Below, piece by piece: positions 26,661-34,749 of a DNA stretch of 64,000 bases (positions are counted from its first letter, which is position 1; each line of letters begins with the position of its first letter). The notes below the pieces were generated by a model. That model was not told the origin of the DNA, made no database searches, and saw only the letters and a program-made list of their open reading frames with translations. The position numbers and the translations under genes were made by a program. The DNA is from Methylobacter sp. (lineage in GTDB: Bacteria; Pseudomonadota; Gammaproteobacteria; Methylococcales; Methylomonadaceae), in the NCBI RefSeq assembly GCF_004322395.1, contig NZ_SCTW01000143.1, positions 36,990 through 100,989 of the forward strand, in the 5' to 3' direction.

Positions 26661-27397
26661 TAACTTTTTCCTTCTTTAGGTTCTTTAGGCAAAAGCTTGA
26701 CCTCGACTCTGCGGTTTTTTGCTCTGCCCTCTTTTGTGTCGTTGGAGTCTATTGGGTGGGCGTCGCCATAACCAATTACCGATATTCGTTTTGGCGATAT
26801 ACCTCGAGAAATCAATATATCCGCGATGGCTCTTGCCCTGCGTAATGACAAATCCATATTATCAATTTGCCGGTTACCGGTCGGTATATTGTCGGTATGA
26901 CCTTCAATAAGGATGCGGCTGCCTTTAGATGCCACTATATCTCCGACAAAATTCTCTATCGTAGATAAAGCAACATCATTTACGCCATTCTTCCCGGGAC
27001 GAAACGTCCAACCGCTAAAGACCGCCAGGGTTCGTGGCCTATTTTTAGCATCTGTGGCTTTAATGTCTTCAAGGGCTTCTTGTTTTGTTTTGAGTTGTTC
27101 CTCAAGTTGGGTAATTTTTCCCTGTAAGTCTGCAACAATGGCCCTGTTAGTATTCTGATCTTCGGCCAATCTTTCTATGACATTGTTTGATTCGGATGTA
27201 GCAAGTTTCTCGTCCTGATGAGAAATTCTGGGATTGGGGAGCCCCAGCGCCTTAATGGCATTGTTTGATTCAGATGTTGCCAGTTTCTGGTCGTCTTGAA
27301 GAGAATTTTTTGGATCCGGGAGCTCCAACGCCTTAAACGTGATAATTGTCGATAAGGTAAAAAATATAATAGACAGTCCAATAATAATTAAACGCAT
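26660..27397 (-). CDS. OmpA/MotB-type peptidoglycan-binding membrane protein
   Basis: 245 residues from ATG 27397. One N-terminal membrane helix (about residues 3-21), a periplasmic stalk containing a twice-repeated block with KLATSESNN, a coiled coil (about 85-110), and a C-terminal OmpA domain: ILIEGHTDNIPTGNRQIDN, LSLRRARAIADILISRGI and NRRVEV, which bind diaminopimelate peptidoglycan. The longer frame starts at TTG 27433 without support. It is the first gene of a two-gene operon with the ExeA-like ATPase. Confidence 0.82.
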   Translation of the reverse strand: MRLIIIGLSIIFFTLSTIITFKALELPDPKNSLQDDQKLATSESNNAIKALGLPNPRISHQDEKLATSESNNVIERLAEDQNTNRAIVADLQGKITQLEEQLKTKQEALEDIKATDAKNRPRTLAVFSGWTFRPGKNGVNDVALSTIENFVGDIVASKGSRILIEGHTDNIPTGNRQIDNMDLSLRRARAIADILISRGISPKRISVIGYGDAHPIDSNDTKEGRAKNRRVEVKLLPKEPKEGKS

Positions 27398-27887
27398 AAT
27401 AAAGTGCTCGATTAAGATGAAGCTGAAGCGCAATGTATAACTGCGTGCCGATTAAGTTCTGTTACACCTTTGTTTTTTAATACCAAAAATAGTAATGCTG
27501 CAAAATCTAAACTGATGTTACGCAGTTGATTACACGATATAAGACGCGAGTCGATAAAACAATCAGTGCTAACACCTAATCACATGGGATTGAATATTTT
27601 TAGAATAAAAGAACAATGGGAAAATCAGTCGCAGCAGATCGAATGACGCAGGAATATTACAGTATTGATAACAATAACCGGGAAACGGCAAAGCCTATGC
27701 GTGAAAGGATAGTCTTTAGATTCAAAATAGAATTGCTATTGGCTAGGATTAGGAAAAGAGCTTGATTTGGATGGCGCTGAAATGCTCTCCTCTGCAAAAT
27801 ACACTAAATTCAGTATTTTCGAGCCAAGCTGGCGGCATGAAGATCATCCATAAATAAGGCGTCCAACGACAATACCGCAATATTACG
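27398..27887. other. Intergenic region with a solo repeat end
   Basis: No gene in 490 bases. CTGATGTTACGCA, identical to the MITE terminus, occurs at 27512-27524 without a partner. The rest shows nothing recognisable. Confidence 0.6.
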
Positions 27888-29207
27888 TCACACAAGAACA
27901 GATACAGGCAACTGCCGAGCCAGTAACTGCAAAGGATGCTCGACCTTATGCTCATCTGCATTAAGATGAGCTCCACATCCAAAATTGCCGCTAACCACAA
28001 CATCCGCTGAGGCAGCGGTAATGACTTGCTGTTTCAAAGCCCGTAATTGCCTGGCATTGTCCGGATGAGTCAACATGTAGCTGCCGCCCGCTCCGCAACA
28101 AATGTGATTGTCAGCCAGCGTAGAAATACTTAAACCGGGGATTTTTTGCAGCAACGCATAAACGGCTTGCTGATTTTTGAGAACGTTGCGCTGACTGCAT
28201 GGCTCGTGAACTGCGACTTTCAGCTCGGATGCTGTCAGTTGTAGTCCGTCCGGCCAGTATTTCAGCAAAAATTCATTAATGTCATACAAGCGTTGCCGAA
28301 ACAATTGTCCTGCTTCATCATCATTTTGATATTCGCTTAACATCGCCCCGCAACCGGTTGCGGTGTGGAGCACGGCATCGACATCCAGCGCGTTGAATAC
28401 AGCAATGTTGTTATCGATCAAACCGGCGGCAGACTGGCCGTTGTGCTGGTGAATCGCCCCGCAGCAGCCTTGTTGTGGCGGTACCAGTACTTCGTAGCCT
28501 ATTGTATTAAGCAAATTGATTGCCGCCAGCAAAGTCTCTCGGTCGAAATGTTCGGCGATACAGCCGGTGAACAACGCGACCCGGCCGCGCTTAGTGGCAT
28601 TGGCGGGATAAGAAACAGCCAATGTCTGTAATGCCGGTTTACCCAGCAAGGCCTCGGCATCCGCCAAATGCAATTTTTTCAGCAATCCGCTACGCCGTAA
28701 CGGTTTTTGCAATCCCAATTTCAAGTACACAACCAGCAATGGCATTAACCGCCTCAGCCACTCCTTATTTTCAATCAGCCTGAATGCCAGCGTTACCATC
28801 CATTTGGTGAGCATTCCAAAATCCCGCCCACCCTTCGACAAGCTCTGGGCGAACGGGATTTTGGAATGCTCAACTGAGGCTTTTAGGTTTAACTGGGCCT
28901 GAGTCTGATCGAATAACTGCCCGTAAGCCATCCGGCTTGGGCAAACGGTTTCGCAGGCCCGGCATTGTACGCAGTTATCCAGATGTTGGCGTTCATCGGC
29001 GCTGATCGGCAGGTTTTCAACCAGTAGTTTGCTGATAGTGCGGATGCGTCGGCGCGGAGTTTCTTCATCGATCCGGAACAGGCGGAAGGTCGGGCAACTG
29101 CTAACGCAGATGCCGCAACGCATGCATTCCCCCGCATCCGGGATATACGGCCCCAACTCGATTGGCTCGTCGGGCTCATCGTAGCTCATGTCCATGAAAT
29201 CGAACAT
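27888..29207 (-). CDS. GlcF-like iron-sulfur oxidoreductase subunit (two 4Fe-4S, two CCG domains)
   Basis: 439 residues. Two [4Fe-4S] motifs, CMRCGICVSSCP near residue 28 and CVQCRACETVCP near 79, precede two cysteine-rich CCG domains (FTGCIAEHFD ... GCCGA; HEPCSQRN ... CCGAGGSY). This is the layout of GlcF (glycolate oxidase Fe-S subunit) and GlpC. No glcD or glcE is adjacent, so the electron partner is unknown. Residues about 113-133 (EHSKIPFAQSLSKGGRDFGM) are encoded by a 63-bp palindromic repeat inserted in frame. It is third in an operon behind a SIR2-like and an unknown gene, 7 bases apart, with a sigma54/NifA-type promoter upstream. Confidence 0.82.
   Translation of the reverse strand: MFDFMDMSYDEPDEPIELGPYIPDAGECMRCGICVSSCPTFRLFRIDEETPRRRIRTISKLLVENLPISADERQHLDNCVQCRACETVCPSRMAYGQLFDQTQAQLNLKASVEHSKIPFAQSLSKGGRDFGMLTKWMVTLAFRLIENKEWLRRLMPLLVVYLKLGLQKPLRRSGLLKKLHLADAEALLGKPALQTLAVSYPANATKRGRVALFTGCIAEHFDRETLLAAINLLNTIGYEVLVPPQQGCCGAIHQHNGQSAAGLIDNNIAVFNALDVDAVLHTATGCGAMLSEYQNDDEAGQLFRQRLYDINEFLLKYWPDGLQLTASELKVAVHEPCSQRNVLKNQQAVYALLQKIPGLSISTLADNHICCGAGGSYMLTHPDNARQLRALKQQVITAASADVVVSGNFGCGAHLNADEHKVEHPLQLLARQLPVSVLV
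28809..28871. repeat. 63-bp palindromic repeat inserted in frame in the GlcF-like gene
   Basis: Arms GAGCATTCCAAAATCCCG and its exact reverse complement (18 bp each, 28809-28826 and 28854-28871) enclose CCTTCGACAAGCTC, the core also found at 34718-34732. Length 63 is a multiple of three, so the reading frame survives. Confidence 0.9.
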
Positions 29208-29214
29208 CTCAGGC

Positions 29215-29652
29215 CTACATCACCTTGGAATAAGCACGGCGCAGCAACTCCATTTCCGCAGGCGGCCTGCTGCGTAATTGCGTTAGAGTTTTCAGAGTAC
29301 AATTTTTACTTTGCATCAATATATGCGGAGGGTCGAGCATCATGAAGCGCGCCATATGAACGGTGATAATGCCGCCGGGAGTATCGATTTGTTCGCTAAA
29401 TTCCGGTTCGACGCGCAATATGTCATTATCCAATTGGAAATGCCGATTGATATTATTGACCAGCGATGCCGGATGAGTACTGACTTTGGCGGTTACAAAC
29501 TCTTCAGGTTTCAGTGCGCTGGACAAGGCAGGCAGCGGTTCCGGAAAGCAGATACTGCCGTTGCAGTGTTGGGCGAATAAAATCAAGGCGCTGATGTCGC
29601 CTTTGTAATAAAGCAGCAGGCGATGATTGTTGAATGCGCCGGACTGGGTCAT
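29215..29652 (-). CDS. Unknown protein in the SIR2/GlcF-like operon
   Basis: 145 residues, soluble, no signal peptide or membrane helix. It has a small N-terminal alpha/beta start (NHRLLLYYKGDISALILFA) and a late basic helix. I do not recognise a family. It is held between two recognisable genes: its start overlaps the SIR2-like stop as TAATG and its stop is 7 bases before the GlcF-like start, so translation is probably coupled and the three products likely act together. Confidence 0.7.
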   Translation of the reverse strand: MTQSGAFNNHRLLLYYKGDISALILFAQHCNGSICFPEPLPALSSALKPEEFVTAKVSTHPASLVNNINRHFQLDNDILRVEPEFSEQIDTPGGIITVHMARFMMLDPPHILMQSKNCTLKTLTQLRSRPPAEMELLRRAYSKVM

Positions 29653-30491
29653 TAATTAAGCACGGCAGCCAGTAAGTCTTCAACGCCTAGATCCAAGATT
29701 TCCAGACCTATTTTTTTACAATAACGTCTTTCCTTATCGGTCGGATTCTTGTTCAAAACCCAGCCTTTTCGCTCTGCCGCGCCATAAACTATATCGCTCA
29801 TGACCATGCGCTCCGAATCCCTGTTTAACGGCATACCTATAAACAGGTATTGCTTTCCTTTGCGGTATTCTTTAAGAAAATCCGGAATCGCAAAACCGCC
29901 CATTAACTCGGTTATGTAATCGACATAATCGGCGTCTGAAGCAATATAGCTGGCTTCCGGCTTGGGCGTACCCAAGGGTTTAAACAAAATGGGCAATCGG
30001 TGATCGATCTGATCCTGGGGTATTTCAAAATAATCGCTGCAATCATAATGATATATTTTAAACCGGAAGTGGCTTGCAGTGATTCTTGCGACGCCTACAA
30101 TCAATGTATGCTCTTCATCGGCATAGCTCTCCTGCAATTGGGTATCCCTGTTTATATCGATGACATAAGCGGGCCGCCATTCTGCCAACCAGTCATGTAC
30201 TGCCGCGCGCGTCCATTCTGTTTCGCCATACAATTTAGTGAGAAACTGCGCTAAAAAATTTCTGCCTCTTTTAAGCTCCTGGTTCATTGCCGCTCTGGGA
30301 AACTCGTACATAAGCTTGGGAGCCATCGGGTTGCCGTTATTCATAGCCAAAATCAGGCTGTTGCTATCGGCAGGCATGGGGGTTCCGGTGAGTTTATTGG
30401 TGGCATCGAAAAGCGCCCCCGGCCCCAAATACGGCACGACTGTATTTTCGTACAAACCGTTTAATATTTCAGAAAGGATCGAAGAAGACAT
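29652..30491 (-). CDS. SIR2-like domain protein (SIR2_2 type)
   Basis: 279 residues. The N-terminal VVPYLGPGAL is the modified GAGxS nucleotide loop of SIR2-like domains; DWLAEWRPAYVIDINRDTQL and LPILFKPLGTPK, followed by ASDADYVDYI, match the SIR2_2 pattern, in which NAD-type nucleotides are bound or hydrolysed. ATG 30491 has GGAG seven bases upstream and is preferred over the ATG at 30503. Many SIR2_2 proteins belong to anti-phage systems, but here the gene leads an operon with a GlcF-like Fe-S protein and a sigma54 promoter, which argues for a metabolic or nitrogen-fixation role (inference). Confidence 0.75.
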   Translation of the reverse strand: MSSSILSEILNGLYENTVVPYLGPGALFDATNKLTGTPMPADSNSLILAMNNGNPMAPKLMYEFPRAAMNQELKRGRNFLAQFLTKLYGETEWTRAAVHDWLAEWRPAYVIDINRDTQLQESYADEEHTLIVGVARITASHFRFKIYHYDCSDYFEIPQDQIDHRLPILFKPLGTPKPEASYIASDADYVDYITELMGGFAIPDFLKEYRKGKQYLFIGMPLNRDSERMVMSDIVYGAAERKGWVLNKNPTDKERRYCKKIGLEILDLGVEDLLAAVLN

Positions 30492-30530
30492 TGCAAACTC
30501 CATTGTTTAAGTATGTGTATTTTTTACTTA

Positions 30531-30547
30531 AGCAATATTCAATCCAG
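30531..30547 (-). promoter_or_regulatory. Sigma54 (-24/-12) promoter of the SIR2-like operon
   Basis: On the minus strand the site reads CTGGATTGAATATTGCT. The invariant GG and GC are 10 bases apart, and TGG, GA and TTGCT agree with the consensus YTGGCACGRNNNTTGCW; CAC is ATT. It lies 40 bases before the SIR2-like start. Confidence 0.65.
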
Positions 30548-30633
30548 TTTTTACAACCTCATGGTAAATACTATAAGAGAATGATTAACAACAAATTAAT
30601 CAGGCTTCTATTGAAAAAATATGGTTAACATTT

Positions 30634-30649
30634 TGTCCTATTTGCTACA
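30634..30649. promoter_or_regulatory. NifA-type upstream activator site for the SIR2-like operon
   Basis: TGT-CCTATTTGCT-ACA fits TGT-N10-ACA and stands about 90 bases upstream of the -24 element, the normal range for NifA. Confidence 0.55.
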
Positions 30650-30679
30650 ATCTTCCTGTATCTACAAACAGATGCTTCT

Positions 30680-31036
30680 TCATGAACGTACACGACGTAC
30701 ACGTTTTTCTTTCGGAAGCACCCCAAAATAATACGCTGCTAAAAACAATACCCCGATGCTGAAAAACACTTTCGCAAAAGGCCTTAAAGTATCGTCAAAA
30801 AAGAACTCTCCGATCATCCAAACTGCATTACCGCATATCCAGCTACTAACCGCCAAATTATGAAACAGATTGGCGGTATTTTTTCGTCCCAACCAGGTAA
30901 TATGTAAAGCGGCCGCAATCGTGGGCACAATCATGACAATTCCTTCCAGCTTCCATTCCATCAACCAACAAGTGTCTTTCAAAAGCCATAACACAATGTG
31001 AAAATTTTCATATTCGCGAAGTTTTATTTCTATCAT
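30680..31036 (-). CDS. Small membrane protein of unknown function
   Basis: 118 residues with about three to four hydrophobic segments (residues about 12-50, 62-80, 88-106) and a basic C-terminus KEKRVRRVRS. His and Trp residues cluster in the first half (FHIVLWLLKDTCWLMEWK). No family recognised. ATG 31036 has AAGG upstream; it follows glpK by 9 bases and may be cotranscribed with it. Confidence 0.6.
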   Translation of the reverse strand: MIEIKLREYENFHIVLWLLKDTCWLMEWKLEGIVMIVPTIAAALHITWLGRKNTANLFHNLAVSSWICGNAVWMIGEFFFDDTLRPFAKVFFSIGVLFLAAYYFGVLPKEKRVRRVRS

Positions 31037-31045
31037 TAATTAACC

Positions 31046-32530
31046 TTATTCAACCCAATTTTTTGCTCTTTCCACGGCCTTAAGCCAATACCGTTTTAAC
31101 GATTCAGCTTCCAGCGGCCGCATTTTTTTCTGAAACGACCGGTCAATCCGCCATTTTTGATTAAGCTCGTCGATAGTCCATAATCCTATCGCGATACCGG
31201 CAAGATAAGCCGCACCTAAAGCCGTGGTTTCCAGGTTGGTAGGACGGACAACTTCAACACCTGATATATCGGCCTGAAATTGCGCCAGTAAATTATTGAC
31301 AGCGGCACCGCCATCGATTCTTAGCTGGACAATCGGCGTGCCGCTTTCAACTGAAAACAGCTGCAATACATCATCGACCTGAAAACACACACTTTCCAAT
31401 GCCGCCCGGGCAAGGTGCGCAGAAGTTGTGCCGCGCGTGATGCCGAAGATCGCTCCACGCGCATGCGGATCCCAATGCGGCGCACCGAGACCGGTCAGCG
31501 CCGGCACAAAGTAAACGCCGCCGTTATCGTCAACGCTACCGGCAAGCTGTTCGCTATCCGATGCCTGCTCGAACAGCTCCAAACCATCGCGCAACCATTG
31601 AATGACCGCACCTCCGACAAACACGCTGCCTTCAAGCGCATAATGAATTTCATTGCCGATTTGCCAAGCAATCGTGGTTAACAAACCGTGACTTGAAGCG
31701 ACTCTTTGCTGTCCGGTATTCATCATTAAGAAAGAGCCGGTGCCATAGGTGCATTTAGCCATGCCCGCATTGATGCACAACTGGCCGAATAGCCCCGCCT
31801 GCTGGTCGCCCGCAATAGCGGCAATTGGAATCCCCGCACCTATTTTTGAATTATGCGTTTGCCCATAGATTTCACTGGACGATTTGACCTCAGGCAGCAA
31901 AGATGACGGTATACCGAATAACGCCAGCAATTCATCGTCCCACTGCATCGTATCGATGTTAAACAACAATGTTCGGGCGGCATTGGAAACATCGGTGATA
32001 TGCAGCTCGCCGTTGGTGAGCTTCCAGACCAGCCAGGAATCTATCGTCCCGAATGCCAATTCCCCCCGTTCGGCTTGCTCACGCGCACCCTCGACATGAT
32101 CCAGCAGCCAGCTGATTTTTGTCGCTGAAAAATAAGCATCCAGCAGCAAACCGGTTTTAGCTTTAACCATAGATTCGAAACCGGCTTGTTTCAGGCGGAT
32201 ACAGTCATCGGCCGTGCGCCTATCCTGCCAAACAATAGCGTTATAAATTGGCTTGCCGGTGCTGCGTTCCCAGATTACCGTAGTCTCTCGCTGGTTAGTG
32301 ATGCCGATTCCGGCAATATCCGCCGGACGCAGTTGGGCTTGCATCATGACCTGCTGAATAACTCCCGCTTGCGATGCCCATATTTCTTCAGCATCATGTT
32401 CCACCCAGCCCGGATGCGGAAAGTGTTGTTTAAACGATTGCTGTGCCATTGCAACCGTATTGGCCTGCTGATCGTAAAGAATGCAGCGTGAACTGCTGGT
32501 GCCTTGATCTATTGCTAAAATATAACGCAT
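31046..32530 (-). CDS. glpK: Glycerol kinase
   Basis: 494 residues from ATG 32530. FGGY-family signatures are complete: ILAIDQGTSSSRCILYD at the start, GITNQRETTVIWERSTGKPI, TYGTGSFLMMNTG, and VFVGGAVIQWLRDGL, with the family 2 motif GAPHWDPHARGAIFGITRGT. It phosphorylates glycerol to glycerol 3-phosphate. An upstream TTG/ATG extension (to 32560) is not conserved. No glpF or glpD nearby, so the role may be lipid or glycerol salvage. Confidence 0.95.
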   Translation of the reverse strand: MRYILAIDQGTSSSRCILYDQQANTVAMAQQSFKQHFPHPGWVEHDAEEIWASQAGVIQQVMMQAQLRPADIAGIGITNQRETTVIWERSTGKPIYNAIVWQDRRTADDCIRLKQAGFESMVKAKTGLLLDAYFSATKISWLLDHVEGAREQAERGELAFGTIDSWLVWKLTNGELHITDVSNAARTLLFNIDTMQWDDELLALFGIPSSLLPEVKSSSEIYGQTHNSKIGAGIPIAAIAGDQQAGLFGQLCINAGMAKCTYGTGSFLMMNTGQQRVASSHGLLTTIAWQIGNEIHYALEGSVFVGGAVIQWLRDGLELFEQASDSEQLAGSVDDNGGVYFVPALTGLGAPHWDPHARGAIFGITRGTTSAHLARAALESVCFQVDDVLQLFSVESGTPIVQLRIDGGAAVNNLLAQFQADISGVEVVRPTNLETTALGAAYLAGIAIGLWTIDELNQKWRIDRSFQKKMRPLEAESLKRYWLKAVERAKNWVE

Positions 32531-32811
32531 CGCTTTCGATTTAATGGACATGGAAAACAATAATTGTCATTATTGTATCTTTGAATCGGATATGGAATAG
32601 TTGGTCGAAAACATCAATTGAACTTGGTTTTGGATAGTTACCGATAAACATCTTTCATATATCTGACAATCTGTTTCCGATGCTGTGAGGTTATAGTTAA
32701 AAATCAAATAATTTATTGTTTTACTTAAACTAAGTGTAAAACAAAAGAGCGTTTCGTTCCATACCTGAGAATGGGCCCATTAGTTTAAACGTAAGTAAGG
32801 ACTTAAAAAAC

Positions 32812-33576
32812 ATGTTGACCATCCTACAACTCCCCGTCTTAAACGATAACTACATTTATCTGATTCACGACCCTGTATCGGGTGAAACCGCTGCTGTCGA
32901 TCCCGCCGTCGCCCAGCCGGTACTGGATGTTTTGAATCAAAAAGGCTGGCGGCTAACCACCGTTTTGAATACTCATCACCATTCGGATCATGTGGGCGGC
33001 AATCTGGAGTTAAAACAAAAAACCGGCTGCACGGTTATTGCGCCACTCTCTGACCTGCATAGAATCCCTGGTCTGGATCGCGGTGTTGTTGACGGGAATG
33101 TGATAACGCTCGGCACGCATTCGGCCAAGGTCATCTCGACTCCAGGCCACACCAGCGGCCATGTTGTTTATCATTTTGCAGACGACAACATGCTGTTTTG
33201 CGGAGATACGTTGTTTGTAATGGGCTGCGGCCGATTATTCGAAGGCACTGCGGAACAGATGTGGCATTCGTTACGGAAGTTGAAGACGTTGCCCGCATCG
33301 ACTCAAATCTATTGTGCCCATGAATACACTCAAGCCAATGGCCGGTTTGCTTTAACCGTAGAACCTGATAATCGGCATTTACAACAAAGAATGGATGTTA
33401 TCAATCAGCTGAGAGCAGACCATTTACCGACTGTGCCGTCGACGATAGAGCAGGAACTGGCGACTAATCCATTTTTCAGGGAAGATAGTTTAGCGTTACA
33501 AAAAACCATCCATAAAGTGAACAACACGCCGGTGGAAATTTTTGCCGAAGTCAGGCGGTTGAAGGACAATTTTTAG
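32812..33576 (+). CDS. gloB: Hydroxyacylglutathione hydrolase (glyoxalase II)
   Basis: 254 residues, the usual length. The binuclear metal motif THHHSDHVGG is near residue 53, GHTSGHVVY near 109, FCGDTLFVMGCGRLFEG near 127 and CAHEYT near 165; the C-terminal domain that binds glutathione thioester is present. It hydrolyses S-lactoylglutathione to lactate and glutathione, the second step of methylglyoxal detoxification. ATG 32812 has an AAGGAC site. It is divergent from glpK, whose product pathway can feed methylglyoxal. Confidence 0.94.
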   Translation: MLTILQLPVLNDNYIYLIHDPVSGETAAVDPAVAQPVLDVLNQKGWRLTTVLNTHHHSDHVGGNLELKQKTGCTVIAPLSDLHRIPGLDRGVVDGNVITLGTHSAKVISTPGHTSGHVVYHFADDNMLFCGDTLFVMGCGRLFEGTAEQMWHSLRKLKTLPASTQIYCAHEYTQANGRFALTVEPDNRHLQQRMDVINQLRADHLPTVPSTIEQELATNPFFREDSLALQKTIHKVNNTPVEIFAEVRRLKDNF

Positions 33577-33657
33577 TGGCGGTTTGCACGGATATTTTTA
33601 CACCTCCATCTGCGAGTCGCTGACAGCTTTACAAACACATATATACGTGACTATTGC

Positions 33658-33918
33658 CTACCGTCTTCGCCGTTGCACCATTTGCGGATCGGCAGTGATC
33701 TGACGATAAATTTCCACCCTGTCGCCATCCTTTACAGCGGTATCCAGCGGGGCAATTTTGCCGAATATGCCCACTTTTTGGCTGGTCAGGTTTATCTCGG
33801 GATAAAGCTTTAACACACCTGACAGGTTAATGGTTTCTTCAATGGTGCTGTTATCCGGCACTTCCAGCCGCATCCATAGTTGTCTATCGACTTGCGCGTA
33901 ACAAACTCCGACGTTCAT
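33658..33918 (-). CDS. rnfH: RnfH family protein
   Basis: 86 residues of the RnfH (UPF0125, ubiquitin-like) family: VGVCYAQVDRQLWMRLEVPDN, then VGIFGKIAPLDTAVKDGDRVEIYRQI in pieces and the late DP segment. It is the last gene of the rnf operon and its start overlaps the rnfE stop (ATGA), with a GAGGAATC site. RnfH is common in rnf operons but its role is not established. Confidence 0.9.
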   Translation of the reverse strand: MNVGVCYAQVDRQLWMRLEVPDNSTIEETINLSGVLKLYPEINLTSQKVGIFGKIAPLDTAVKDGDRVEIYRQITADPQMVQRRRR

Positions 33919-34613
33919 GATTCCTCCTCAGCAATAACGGGGCTTAATAAGGTTACCGATACTTTTCTTTCAGCAATTTTTTGGTCTATCAGGCGCTTGC
34001 CGACAATCAAAAAAGCCAACATGATGAATCCGCCCGGCGGCAGCGCCATTAATAAAAAGCCTTTGTAATTGGGGATAACGGTGACTTCCAAAAACCTGAA
34101 CGATTCGCCAAGCAACACTGACGCATTGGCAAATAATGTGCCCGACGCGCTTATTTCTCTTGCCGCACCGAGAGCGACCAGAACGATCAGAAAACCCAAG
34201 CCCATCATCAAACCGTCCCACAAAGCGTGCTTAACCGGCTGCTTGGAAGCAAAGGCTTCGGCACGGCCCAGCAAGGCGCAATTGGTTACGATTAAAGCAA
34301 TGAACAAACCCAGCACTTTATAGAGTTCATGCGCCCAGGCATTCATTAAAATATCGACCAAGGTCACCAGCGCGGCAATCAGCAGCACGAAAATAGGGAT
34401 GCGGATTTCGCCGGGGATTAAATGCCGCGCCACTGAAATGAGGCCGTTGGAGGCAATAATAACTACCAGCGTGGCAAGGCCCATCCCTAAGCCGTTGGTG
34501 GCTGTTCCTGTCACTGCGAGTAACGGGCAAAGCGCCAGGTTTTGCCCGAACACGATGTTGTTGTTCCAAATGCCGTCGGCGGCGATTTTGCGATAGGTTT
34601 TCGATATAAACAT
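33915..34613 (-). CDS. rnfE: Electron transport complex subunit RnfE
   Basis: 232 residues, six membrane helices. GIWNNNIVFGQNLALCPLLAVT at the start is the RnfE/NqrD signature, with the Cys that helps hold the membrane [2Fe-2S] cluster shared with RnfA; GLFIALIVTNCALLGRAEAFA carries the second Cys. The longer frame (to 34727) is repeat-encoded; ATG 34613 has a GGAG site. It precedes rnfH and follows rnfG across a double hairpin. Confidence 0.95.
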   Translation of the reverse strand: MFISKTYRKIAADGIWNNNIVFGQNLALCPLLAVTGTATNGLGMGLATLVVIIASNGLISVARHLIPGEIRIPIFVLLIAALVTLVDILMNAWAHELYKVLGLFIALIVTNCALLGRAEAFASKQPVKHALWDGLMMGLGFLIVLVALGAAREISASGTLFANASVLLGESFRFLEVTVIPNYKGFLLMALPPGGFIMLAFLIVGKRLIDQKIAERKVSVTLLSPVIAEEES

Positions 34614-34664
34614 AGTTATTTTCTCCAGGGCTAATGGCTTTCGACTTAAGATAAGACAGTTCAA

Positions 34665-34744
34665 GGTTAAGCCGTTCGTGGTGAGCTTGTCGAACCACGA
34701 ACGGCTTAACCGTTCGCCCTTCGACAAGCTCAGGGCGAACGGTT
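34665..34744. repeat. Two tandem hairpins with mutually complementary loops (rnfG-rnfE gap)
   Basis: Hairpin 1 (34665-34711) has perfect 18-bp arms and loop GAGCTTGTCGA. Hairpin 2 (34708-34744) has perfect 13-bp arms and loop TCGACAAGCTC. The loops are exact reverse complements. Hairpin 2 contains the same core as the 63-bp insertion at 28809-28871. Confidence 0.9.
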
Positions 34745-34749
34745 AAGCC

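Noticed and set aside
29652..30491. SIR2-like gene as part of an anti-phage system
   Set aside because: No helicase, TIR, Argonaute or other defence partner is adjacent, and the operon partner and sigma54-type promoter point to metabolism; kept only as a remote alternative.
34614..34727. N-terminal extension of rnfE
   Set aside because: Encoded by the double hairpin; the conserved start is at 34613.
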